The position numbers were made by a program, and so were the translations under genes. A stretch of DNA of 64,000 bases from Levilactobacillus brevis (GTDB taxonomy: Bacteria; Bacillota; Bacilli; Lactobacillales; Lactobacillaceae), in NCBI GenBank assembly GCA_003666485.1, contig CP032931.1, forward strand, positions 1,922,001-1,986,000, in the 5' to 3' direction. Shown one piece after another: positions 15,224-21,867 of the stretch (position 1 is the stretch's first letter; the number at the start of each line of letters is the position of its first letter). The notes under the pieces were generated by a model. That model had not been told where the DNA came from. It did no database searches and was given only the letters and a program-made list of their open reading frames with translations.

Positions 15224-15679
15224 TTGGCTGAATTAGATTTTGACAATATGAACATGGGAAGTCTCTTCCCAGAGGTAGATGTTGGAGCAACTTTGCAAAA
15301 CGTGACACACTTTTTATCTGTAGTATTGCCTAAGATGGTCCGGGTGAGTGGTCAGTCTATGACGGACCTAAAGTCGCCAAGCTATGACGGTATGCCAAAA
15401 TCACAGCCATCTGGTAATTCGACTGATGCTCGGATTGTGCGGAGACTATACGCGGAGCAGATTGTTAAGCAGACGGTTGTGGCCATTAAACATTGTGGGC
15501 AGGACAGCCGCAGTATTCTTAGTAGTTTATACCTGCAGGGCGATACAGATACGATGTGCTTCATGGAGTTGGGATTCTCAGAATCCAGCTACTTCCATGT
15601 TCGCAAGCCTCAAGCGCTACTGGAATTTGCCGACTGCTACATGCTTGATGATCTCCACATTTTTGAAAAAAAGCAGTAA
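15224..15679 (+). CDS. ArpU-family late transcription regulator
   Basis: 151 residues, TTG start at 15224 (an ATG at 15248 is possible). The C-terminal half matches ArpU/RinA-like phage regulators: a sigma-like region with RIVRRLYAEQIVKQTVVAI and FMELGFSESSYFHVRKPQALLEFADCY. Members sit at the end of the early region and switch on the packaging and structural operon. The gene ends in a set of 11-base phased repeats that could be its binding site. Confidence 0.8.
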   Translation: MAELDFDNMNMGSLFPEVDVGATLQNVTHFLSVVLPKMVRVSGQSMTDLKSPSYDGMPKSQPSGNSTDARIVRRLYAEQIVKQTVVAIKHCGQDSRSILSSLYLQGDTDTMCFMELGFSESSYFHVRKPQALLEFADCYMLDDLHIFEKKQ

Positions 15680-15720
15680 TCATGCAGTTTTTATGCAGTA
15701 TTTGTGCAGTGAGACTGCAG
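15672..15720 (+). repeat. Five (A/T)GCAG units spaced exactly 11 bases, putative late activator site
   Basis: TGCAG occurs at 15683, 15694, 15705 and 15716, and AGCAG at 15672, each exactly 11 bases apart, i.e. on one helix face. The array covers the stop codon of the ArpU gene and leads into the tRNA block and late operon. No good -35 box is seen, so activation by a bound protein is plausible. Confidence 0.6.
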
Positions 15721-15771
15721 GCACTAGCCGGATATCAGATGTATTCTAGTACTATCGAAAGAATCAAAGAA

Positions 15772-15849
15772 ACGCACGTAGCTCAATGGCAGAGTAAAAC
15801 TGGTCGAATTCGACCAGTTTAGATGCTGGTTCGACTCCAGCCGTGCGCA
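15772..15849 (+). tRNA. tRNA-like sequence 1 with a palindromic anticodon arm
   Basis: Acceptor ACGCACG pairs with CGTGCGC (one A-C at the end), D arm GCTC-AATGGCA-GAGT is normal, T arm GCTGG-TTCGACT-CCAGC is perfect, discriminator A. The anticodon arm is not normal: 15797-15820 is a perfect 24-base palindrome, giving a nine-pair stem closed by GAATTC with no seven-base loop and no U33. Total 78 bases without CCA. It may be processed like a tRNA but should not decode. Confidence 0.6.
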
Positions 15850-15921
15850 TATAGCCGATTGGAGGATGTAATGAGGCTATAGAGCTATCTCGATGCAATC
15901 AAAATGGTCTATGCGTATCAC
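15850..15921 (+). other. Spacer between tRNA-like sequences 1 and 2, structured
   Basis: No gene. CGCATA (overlapping the end of tRNA-like 1) can pair with TATGCG at 15911-15916, and TAGCC (15852-15856) with GGCTA (about 15875-15879), so this 70-base spacer could fold on its own; GATTG/CAATC would add a pseudoknot. Not assignable to a known RNA. Confidence 0.25.
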
Positions 15922-15994
15922 GCCCAGTGAGAATTCGGAGAGGCTTAGTAGTTCGCGACCCTAAGCACACTTGGTTCGACTCCAAGACTGGGCA
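15922..15994 (+). tRNA. tRNA-like sequence 2, exactly 73 bases, abnormal D and anticodon arms
   Basis: Acceptor GCCCAGT/ACTGGGC is perfect with discriminator A, and the T arm CTTGG-TTCGACT-CCAAG is perfect. The D region pairs poorly. The anticodon region is a hairpin GCTTAG/CTAAGC with a 12-base interior (a short GT/AC pair is possible), so there is no canonical seven-base anticodon loop. Its length equals a standard tRNA, which argues that the elbow and acceptor are functional units. No encoded CCA. Confidence 0.55.
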
Positions 15995-16168
15995 TTGCAC
16001 TCCGTAAACCCCCAACCAGATGCCTAAGGGCGGAGGACAAAAACGTCAGTCATGGGATAAGTGATCAGTGTCAGAGAATCACCTGTAGGCACGCAGAACC
16101 TCAGTGCAAAGGTCGCTTGATTGCGATTGCTGACGATACCCCGAGTTACGTACGGTTTGTAGGGGTGT
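15995..16168 (+). other. Non-coding spacer with long-range pairing
   Basis: No gene is supported here. TTGCACT (15995-16001) is the perfect complement of AGTGCAA (16103-16109), TGCCTA (16021-16026) of TAGGCA (16086-16091), and GTGAT/ATCAC form a local hairpin (16062-16082). The segment lies between two tRNA-like sequences and is probably part of the same processed transcript. Confidence 0.3.
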
Positions 16169-16268
16169 GTGCTTGTGGCGGAATAGGTAGACGCGTCTGG
16201 CCCGAAAGAGGGCATGATTCAGTGGGCGTCCAAGTGGATTTGTAGGGTGCAAATCCCTACCAAGCACA
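16169..16268 (+). tRNA. tRNA-like sequence 3, leucine-type D arm, enlarged anticodon region
   Basis: Acceptor GTGCTTG/CAAGCAC with discriminator A. The D arm GCG-GAATAGGTAGA-CGC is typical of tRNA-Leu. A variable arm GTCC-AAGT-GGAT and a T arm GTAGGG-TGCAAAT-CCCTAC are present, though the T stem has six pairs. Where the anticodon arm should be, a GCCC-GAAAGA-GGGC hairpin and an ATGATT bulge sit between CTG and CAG, about 16 bases too long and without a normal loop. About 100 bases in all. Confidence 0.55.
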
Positions 16269-16323
16269 TTGCCTAAGTAAAGAGGCATACAAACTTTCCC
16301 GGTCCCCAAACATCCGGGTTTCT

Positions 16324-16397
16324 GGACCTTTAGCTCAGTTGGTTAGAGCAGACGGCTCATAACCGTCCAGTCGTAGGTTCGAGTCCTACATGGTCCA
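16324..16397 (+). tRNA. tRNA with CAT anticodon (Met or lysidine-modified Ile2)
   Basis: Canonical cloverleaf of 74 bases: acceptor GGACCTT/ATGGTCC with one T-T mismatch, D arm GCTC/GAGC, anticodon arm GACGG-CTCATAA-CCGTC, T arm GTAGG-TTCGAGT-CCTAC, discriminator A. Anticodon CAT can be elongator Met or, after TilS lysidine modification, Ile(AUA); the body resembles the Ile2-type tRNA of Firmicutes. No encoded CCA. It is the only fully normal tRNA of the block. Confidence 0.9.
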
Positions 16398-16512
16398 TTG
16401 GGTGCAAAACTTAAAAGAGGAGATGGACGCCCCATCTCAATAGTGCATGCGCCCATAAAATCTAACTGAAAAGAGGTGAAGACTCCTCTCAAAGTTAGAT
16501 TTAAATTAGTCG
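16398..16512 (+). ncRNA. Structured leader between tRNA and terminator
   Basis: No gene. Two stems are visible: TTGGGTGC/GCGCCCA (16398-16405 with 16449-16455) enclosing GAGATGG/CCATCTC (16420-16438), and a perfect ten-pair stem AAATCTAACT/AGTTAGATTT (16458-16467 with 16493-16502) enclosing AGAGG/CCTCT. It may be a processed small RNA or simply structured trailer. Confidence 0.35.
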
Positions 16513-16545
16513 AGGTAGCCGTAGTGATTTCCGGCTGCCTTTTTT
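16513..16545 (+). terminator. Intrinsic terminator closing the tRNA block
   Basis: AGGTAGCCG (16513-16521) pairs with CGGCTGCCT (16532-16540) with one G-U, followed directly by TTTTT. It would end the non-coding transcript before the packaging genes, so the late operon needs read-through or its own promoter. Confidence 0.75.
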
Positions 16546-16565
16546 GTACATAAAGGAGTGATCAC

Positions 16566-16832
16566 ATGGATAGTGAAAATTTTATCAATTTATGCCGACA
16601 AAACTTAGTAGACTTATGCAACCGAAAGATGGACAGCATAGGTGGAAAGGCGGACTTTAAGGGGTCCGACTTTTATGTCGTATGGAGCTCCAAGACATTG
16701 CAAAACAATAAGGCGATGATGAGCACCGATGTCGTTGCTGGTCTGTACTTTGAATTGACTTACAGTGGAGACACCAAGTCTATGTATGTGGACGTATACG
16801 AGCGTAGAGAGAACGTCTGCTTCAAGGAATAG
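16566..16832 (+). CDS. DUF6275-like phage protein
   Basis: 88 residues, AAAGGAGTGATCAC upstream. The pattern FINLCRQNLVDLCNRK followed by FYVVWSSKTLQNNKAMMSTDV and YFELTYSGDTKSMYVDVY matches the DUF6275 family found just ahead of phage terminases. Role unknown. Confidence 0.7.
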   Translation: MDSENFINLCRQNLVDLCNRKMDSIGGKADFKGSDFYVVWSSKTLQNNKAMMSTDVVAGLYFELTYSGDTKSMYVDVYERRENVCFKE

Positions 16833-16847
16833 CAAGGAGGTGGCGCC

Positions 16848-16934
16848 ATGAGGCGTTGGGATTGGAATAGATTGATTGATGGACTCATGGCGGTCGCCGT
16901 CGGAGTCCTGATTGCGTGGCTGGCGTCATGGTGA
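16848..16934 (+). CDS. 28-residue membrane peptide
   Basis: ATG 16848 behind a strong AAGGAGGTGGCGCC. The product is a basic start (MRRWDWNRLID) and one hydrophobic helix (GLMAVAVGVLIAWLASW). Its stop overlaps the next start (TGATG). Probably a real micropeptide. Confidence 0.5.
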   Translation: MRRWDWNRLIDGLMAVAVGVLIAWLASW

Positions 16935-17098
16935 TGAGAAACACAAAATTTGGCCTTGTCAGCTCCACAGAGGCACGTTGCTTGGGTGAACTGGAACGTG
17001 AGCTTAAGGACGGCCAATGGGTGCCTAGACGAGCTAAGAAGAATCCTAAGCCATATCGGCAGGTTATCCAGGTGTGGAGGAAGAATAATCATGAGTGA
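16934..17098 (+). CDS. Small basic phage protein, unknown
   Basis: 54 residues, coupled to the preceding peptide through TGATG. Basic C-terminal half (RRAKKNPKPYRQVIQVWRK). No domain. Confidence 0.5.
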   Translation: MRNTKFGLVSSTEARCLGELERELKDGQWVPRRAKKNPKPYRQVIQVWRKNNHE

Positions 17099-17324
17099 AA
17101 CGCTATCAGAGCGCCAGTATGCGAAGGGAATTTGGAACCCTCAAGTGATTGCTGGGGCCATTAATGAAATGGTGGTGAGAGGCGATGTGAAGGGCATCGC
17201 AGTTGCCATCGTCCATAAAGATTCTGACAAGGACGCCGAGTACCTTGCCTATGACGATAACATGTTGGAATTGGTTGGTGCGATTGAGGAGCTTAAGATT
17301 ACAGCCATCTCGAACGATGACTAA
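17091..17324 (+). CDS. Small phage protein, unknown
   Basis: 77 residues from ATG 17091 with GTGGAGGAAGAATAATC upstream, overlapping the previous gene. Looks like a compact alpha/beta domain (IKGIAVAIVHKDSD-like strand, then EYLAYDDNMLELVGAIEELK) resembling short phage proteins beside terminase. Function unknown. Confidence 0.6.
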   Translation: MSETLSERQYAKGIWNPQVIAGAINEMVVRGDVKGIAVAIVHKDSDKDAEYLAYDDNMLELVGAIEELKITAISNDD

Positions 17325-17363
17325 AGGAGCTAATACTTGTGATGGGGGTGTAGGTGATATGTA

Positions 17364-18035
17364 ATGCGACGTAAATTGACACCAAAACAGCAGAAGTTTG
17401 CTGACGAGTACATCAAGTCAGGTAATGCTGCCGAAGCCGCGCGCAAAGCGGGTTACAGAGTACGAACGGCACGTTCTGTTGGCCAGGAAAACCTGACAAA
17501 ACCTGACATCAAGGATTATATCGATGCTCGGCTTAAAGAACTTGCTAGTGAGCGAGTTGCCAGCCAGCAGGAGGTATTGGAGTTTCTGACCCGTGTTATG
17601 CGTCGTCAGGAGTTAGAACAGGTTGTTGTCACACTGCGAAAGGCTCGAACTATTCCCATGACCAATTCGAATGGGGACACGTACGACAAGCTGGTCTACG
17701 AAGACGTCGACGATGTGGTCGACACCAAGACCAAGAACTCAGATTCGATGAAGGCTGCCGACATTCTGACCCGCGTCTTGGGCATCAGTAAAGGTCTTAA
17801 CCCAGAACTGGAATCTGCCAAGACACGCAAGATTAAGGCTGAAGCAGAGGTGGCTGAGGGCATGGTTAAGGATCGAAAGCGACTGTTAGCAGCACAAGTT
17901 GACAAGGCTACGGCTGAAGCTACCAAGGCTAAAAAAGATGTCGATGGTTCCAATGTGCCTTTGCCGACATTTGTTGACGATGTACCAGAAGATGATGAAG
18001 AGATTGGAGGAGATACCGATGGTAACGACAGCTAA
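17364..18035 (+). CDS. Terminase small subunit
   Basis: 223 residues. The N-terminal domain LTPKQQKFADEYIKSGNAAEAARKAGYR is the hallmark helix-turn-helix of Terminase_2 (SPP1 gp1-like) small subunits, which recognise the packaging site and assemble into a ring. A central oligomerisation region and an acidic C-terminal tail (DDVPEDDEEIGGD) follow. It overlaps the large subunit by 17 bases. Confidence 0.92.
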   Translation: MRRKLTPKQQKFADEYIKSGNAAEAARKAGYRVRTARSVGQENLTKPDIKDYIDARLKELASERVASQQEVLEFLTRVMRRQELEQVVVTLRKARTIPMTNSNGDTYDKLVYEDVDDVVDTKTKNSDSMKAADILTRVLGISKGLNPELESAKTRKIKAEAEVAEGMVKDRKRLLAAQVDKATAEATKAKKDVDGSNVPLPTFVDDVPEDDEEIGGDTDGNDS

Positions 18036-19356
18036 GCGACCGAAGATAAAGATTAAGTACCTGATTGGTCATGGCTACAATGAGTTTTGGCGTGATCGGC
18101 ACTTTTATCGAGTGGTCAAGGGGTCACGGGGCTCTAAGAAATCTCGGACCACGGCGTTAAACTTCATCTACCGAATTATGAAGTATCCTTGGTCAAACTT
18201 GCTGGTGGTTCGTCGGTACTCCAATACCAATCACGATTCAACTTACACAGTTTTAAAATGGGCGATTAACCGACTTGGGGTTAGTCGCCTTTTCAAATGC
18301 AACGAAGGAAAACCGGAAATTACTTACCTGCCCACGGGGCAAAAGATTATTTTCCGAGGGTTGGATGATCCCTTGAAAGTTACTTCGGTTGATGTGGACA
18401 CGGGTCTACTGTGCTGGGCCTGGTTCGAGGAAGCGTATGAGATTGAGAACAGCGATAAGTTTGAAACCGTCGTTGAGTCAATCCGTGGGAGTTTAGATGA
18501 TCCCTACGCTGAGCACCAGTACGTCCCAGCTGACGAGCTTATTAAGAGGGAGAAGTGGAAGAAGGAGTTTTTCAAACAAATTACGTTGACCTTTAACCCA
18601 TGGTCGGAACGTCACTGGCTAAAACCGATGTTCTTCGATCCGGAGACACGTAAGCCTGATGTCTTTTCCCGTACAACCACGTTCAGAGTTAACGAGTGGC
18701 TCGACAAGCAAGATAGACAAAGATACCTAGACTTGTACCGAACTAACCCCAGACGGGCCCAGATTGTCTGTGATGGCAACTGGGGAGTTGCTGAAGGGCT
18801 GGTATTTGAGAACTGGGTTGTTGAGGACTTTGATGTCAACAAAGTAGTGGCTGAGTCGGATGGCGTGGGTCACGGGATGGACTTTGGGTTCACTCATGAC
18901 CCCACGACCTTTGCTGAAGCTGCTATTAATCGCGAGACCAAGGATATCTGGATTTTTAAAGAGTTGTATCAGAAAGCCATGACGACACAGGATATCTTCG
19001 ATTGGCTTGACGACAACCACTATCTGAAATCAGACATTGGCGCTGATTGTGCTGAACCCCGTTTGATTGATGAGCTGCAGGCTAAAGGCGTGCGGCGTAT
19101 GCATGCGTCGATTAAAGGGCCTGATTCAATCGACTATGGAATCAACTTCTTGCAGGGCTATCGAATCCATATCCTGCCTAGTTGTGTGCACGCCATCGAG
19201 GAATTTAACACCTACGTCTTCGATCGTGATAAGGACGGAAACTGGCTGAATAAGCCGGTCGACGCCAATAATCACTTTATTGACGCGTTACGTTACGGCT
19301 TAGAAAAGTACATCATTCAATACGAGTCACTAGAGAAGCGCTTCGGCGTTGTATAA
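18019..19356 (+). CDS. Terminase large subunit (PBSX family)
   Basis: 445 residues from ATG 18019 behind GGAGGAGATACC. The ATPase starts with a Walker A-like KGSRGSKKSRTTA, continues with a Walker B LLCWAWFEEAYE, and the nuclease domain shows GMDFGFTHDPTTF and the late NHFIDALRYGLE acidic residues. It is the DNA-packaging motor that translocates and cuts phage DNA. Complete. Confidence 0.95.
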   Translation: MVTTAKRPKIKIKYLIGHGYNEFWRDRHFYRVVKGSRGSKKSRTTALNFIYRIMKYPWSNLLVVRRYSNTNHDSTYTVLKWAINRLGVSRLFKCNEGKPEITYLPTGQKIIFRGLDDPLKVTSVDVDTGLLCWAWFEEAYEIENSDKFETVVESIRGSLDDPYAEHQYVPADELIKREKWKKEFFKQITLTFNPWSERHWLKPMFFDPETRKPDVFSRTTTFRVNEWLDKQDRQRYLDLYRTNPRRAQIVCDGNWGVAEGLVFENWVVEDFDVNKVVAESDGVGHGMDFGFTHDPTTFAEAAINRETKDIWIFKELYQKAMTTQDIFDWLDDNHYLKSDIGADCAEPRLIDELQAKGVRRMHASIKGPDSIDYGINFLQGYRIHILPSCVHAIEEFNTYVFDRDKDGNWLNKPVDANNHFIDALRYGLEKYIIQYESLEKRFGVV

Positions 19357-19372
19357 GCAAGGAGGTGAGTGA

Positions 19373-20734
19373 ATGAGCAAAGATATTGTCGGGCTAGATG
19401 GTAACCCACTGATCATGGACTTTATGCAGACCAAGCAGGCACCAACGGCAGGAACACGACACCCAGACCCCTTCCGCATGCAGCGGCCGGGGATGGGACA
19501 CCATTTGGGTGACTACGAGTTGGAGCAACTTTATCGGGGTAATTCGATGGCCCGCAACATTGTGGACATTCCCGCTGAGGATATGACCCGTAATGGCTGG
19601 CATATAAAGATGGACGATAATGCCCTAGCAGCTAAGTATGAGGCACGGTTAAATGAACTGAACGCTCAGAAGCGATTCAAGGACCTTTACCGATACTCAC
19701 GGCTTTACCGAGCGGGGTATATCGCTATCAGTACGACTGAGAGCTGGAATTATGGACTTGAGGACCCTTTGAACCCGGACAGACTGTTGCGGATCCCGTT
19801 TATTACGGCGTTTAGCTCCAAGAAGGTCAACGAGACCAAGTTCGATGATGACGTCTTCTCACCAACTTACGGGCAAGCTCTAAGTTATCAGATCAACAAC
19901 GGAACCGCTGACGTGCAAGGGTCAAATTATCATGGGGTACAGCAGGTAGATAAGTCGCGTTTGCTTCGCCAACAAGAACTGCGGTTCGAAGATGAAACGG
20001 AAGGCATCTCGCTATTGGAGACCATTTACGACATCTTGATGACGATGGATACAGGGCTCTACTCGGTCGGTGAGATTCTTTACGACTACGTTTTCAAAGT
20101 CTTCAAGTCTCCATCGGTTGACGACACGAGCCCTGATAAGCTGTTGCAGGTCGGGGCGGCTGCTTCTTCAAAGTTTAGAACTGAGTCCACCGCATTAATT
20201 AGTGACAAGGACGAGTTGACCAAGGAGTCAACCAACGTCGGTGGCATTGACAGCTTGCTTGATTTCTTATGGGAATACCTTAGTGGCGCGGCCCGCATGC
20301 CTAAGTCGGTTCTTAAAGGCCAAGAGGCCGGAACACTGACTGGGGCACAGTATGATGTGATGAACTACTATAGCCGCATTACTTCGGACCAAGAGAACAA
20401 GATGCGACCACAGCTGGAATATTTGCTCAAATTGCTTATGCGAGCCAGTGATGAGTGCGGCGGATCGCTAGACCCCGACACCGTTAACTGGTCCATCGAA
20501 TTTAACCCGCTGTGGTCGGTTGATTCGCAAACCGATTCACAGATTCGCCTAGCAAATGCCCAGGCCGACCAGATTTACATTCAAAACGGCGTGCAAGGAC
20601 CTGAAGAGGTTCGAGAGGCACGTTTTGGTTCCAGTGGTATGGACCCGGATGGTTCAGTTGATATGGACAGTATGAGTGATGACGAGCGCCGGGCGGTAGT
20701 TGAGGCTTATCGCAAAGAACATGGCGGTGATTAG
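19373..20734 (+). CDS. Portal protein (DUF1073-type)
   Basis: 453 residues, AAGGAGGTGAGTGA upstream. N-terminal NSMARNIVDIPAEDMTRNGWHI and YSRLYRAGYIAISTT plus the AARMPKSVLKGQEAGTLTGAQYDVMNYY segment are typical of DUF1073 portals. It forms the dodecameric channel through which DNA enters the head. Follows terminase, precedes minor head protein, as usual. Confidence 0.9.
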   Translation: MSKDIVGLDGNPLIMDFMQTKQAPTAGTRHPDPFRMQRPGMGHHLGDYELEQLYRGNSMARNIVDIPAEDMTRNGWHIKMDDNALAAKYEARLNELNAQKRFKDLYRYSRLYRAGYIAISTTESWNYGLEDPLNPDRLLRIPFITAFSSKKVNETKFDDDVFSPTYGQALSYQINNGTADVQGSNYHGVQQVDKSRLLRQQELRFEDETEGISLLETIYDILMTMDTGLYSVGEILYDYVFKVFKSPSVDDTSPDKLLQVGAAASSKFRTESTALISDKDELTKESTNVGGIDSLLDFLWEYLSGAARMPKSVLKGQEAGTLTGAQYDVMNYYSRITSDQENKMRPQLEYLLKLLMRASDECGGSLDPDTVNWSIEFNPLWSVDSQTDSQIRLANAQADQIYIQNGVQGPEEVREARFGSSGMDPDGSVDMDSMSDDERRAVVEAYRKEHGGD

Positions 20735-20736
20735 CC

Positions 20737-21564
20737 ATGAGAGTGCCACACACGCGTTATCCACTAAGAATTGAGAAATCATACGCACATACTGTCGGTA
20801 AGGCTGTAGGCCAAGTTGAGAGCACTACACTACTGTTGCTTAAGTCAGAGGTCAAGCCAGTAATTGACCGAGGAACTGTCAACGACTCGCTTTACAACGA
20901 CGACATGATCGACTGGGTTGAATCCCTAATTGACCGGTTAAAGGAGCTGATTCTTGGTTCTTTTACAGATACTGACGCGAAGCAAATGGTTGAGCGGTTT
21001 ATGTCGGCTATCAACACCAGTAATCGTGCCAACGTGTCGTCACAGATTCAGGCTCACGAGTTGGTGAAGCATGCAACGTTGCTTCCTAGTGGTAAGCCGG
21101 TAATCATGGCAATTAATCCAGTCGCAGGGGATGCGCAGCTTGACGGCTACGTCAAAGGTAAGATTGCCGAAAATGCCAGTTACATCAAGGGTATCCGCGA
21201 TGATTATGCGACGAAGATTGAGCAGATTATCTACCGTGGCGTCACAAAGGGGCAGTCTTATGGTGAGATGGCGGAAGCAATCCGTCACCAAGGCAAGATG
21301 AGTCGCAATCGCGCCGCTTTCATTGCCCGGGACCAGTCCGGGACCATCTACAGTCAGATGACCCGTACTAGGCACCAATCAGCTGGAATTAACCACTTTC
21401 AATGGCGTGGAATGATGGACGAGCGTGAACGTGCCAGTCATGTGGCACGTGAAGGCATTATCTACAACTACGACACGGCTGACTTGCTACCCGGAGAAGA
21501 TTATGGGTGCCGTTGTACTGGTGATCCGGTTTTTGATGACGAATTAGATGACTCAGAAGAATAA
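20737..21564 (+). CDS. Minor head protein, SPP1 gp7/Mu F family
   Basis: 275 residues. The C-terminal Phage_Mu_F domain is recognisable: AAFIARDQSGTIYSQMTRTRHQSAGINHFQWRG and LPGEDYGCRCTG, with its cysteine pair. These proteins bind portals and are injected or assist head assembly. Start 2 bases after the portal stop. Confidence 0.88.
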   Translation: MRVPHTRYPLRIEKSYAHTVGKAVGQVESTTLLLLKSEVKPVIDRGTVNDSLYNDDMIDWVESLIDRLKELILGSFTDTDAKQMVERFMSAINTSNRANVSSQIQAHELVKHATLLPSGKPVIMAINPVAGDAQLDGYVKGKIAENASYIKGIRDDYATKIEQIIYRGVTKGQSYGEMAEAIRHQGKMSRNRAAFIARDQSGTIYSQMTRTRHQSAGINHFQWRGMMDERERASHVAREGIIYNYDTADLLPGEDYGCRCTGDPVFDDELDDSEE

Positions 21565-21586
21565 CGAAACGAAGGGAGGTGAAAGT

Positions 21587-21856
21587 ATGGCAGATACAAA
21601 TTCATCTAGTGCCGCAAGTACGTCAAGTTCTGCAACACCTAGCTCTAAAATCGCTACTAGCATGTATGCTTCGAGTACGACACCAGCAGCACCAGCAACT
21701 AAGCCTAAGAGTACGGTCAAGACCGTGACCTTAAAAGAAGGCGACAAGCTATGGCGGGTTGCCACTGATGCTGGTATTTCACTGGACACACTTGTAAATA
21801 TTAATGGCTTGAAGAACTACTCGGTTAAGCCCGGTAAGGTTCTGCAATTGCCATAG
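21587..21856 (+). CDS. LysM-domain protein inside the head gene cluster
   Basis: 89 residues from ATG 21587 behind GGGAGGTGAAAGT. A Ser/Thr/Ala-rich first half is followed by one LysM motif (LKEGDKLWRVATDAGISLDTLVNINGL ... VKPGKVLQLP, given in parts). LysM usually binds peptidoglycan. There is no signal peptide, so it is probably a virion component, perhaps ejected with DNA. Its place between minor head protein and protease is unusual. Confidence 0.8.
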   Translation: MADTNSSSAASTSSSATPSSKIATSMYASSTTPAAPATKPKSTVKTVTLKEGDKLWRVATDAGISLDTLVNINGLKNYSVKPGKVLQLP

Positions 21857-21867
21857 GAGGTGATTGC

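Noticed and set aside
15922-15994. Calling sequence 2 a normal tRNA-Ala (CGC) from TTCGCGA
   Set aside because: The flanking bases cannot form the five-pair anticodon stem; only the larger CTTAG/CTAAG hairpin pairs.
16169-16268. tRNA-Sec for sequence 3 (long acceptor plus T stem, ATTCAGT)
   Set aside because: A loop around TCA has no pairing stem, and the D arm is leucine-type. No selenocysteine genes are in view.
16024-16309. Leftward frames across the tRNA block
   Set aside because: They run antisense through recognisable tRNA arms.
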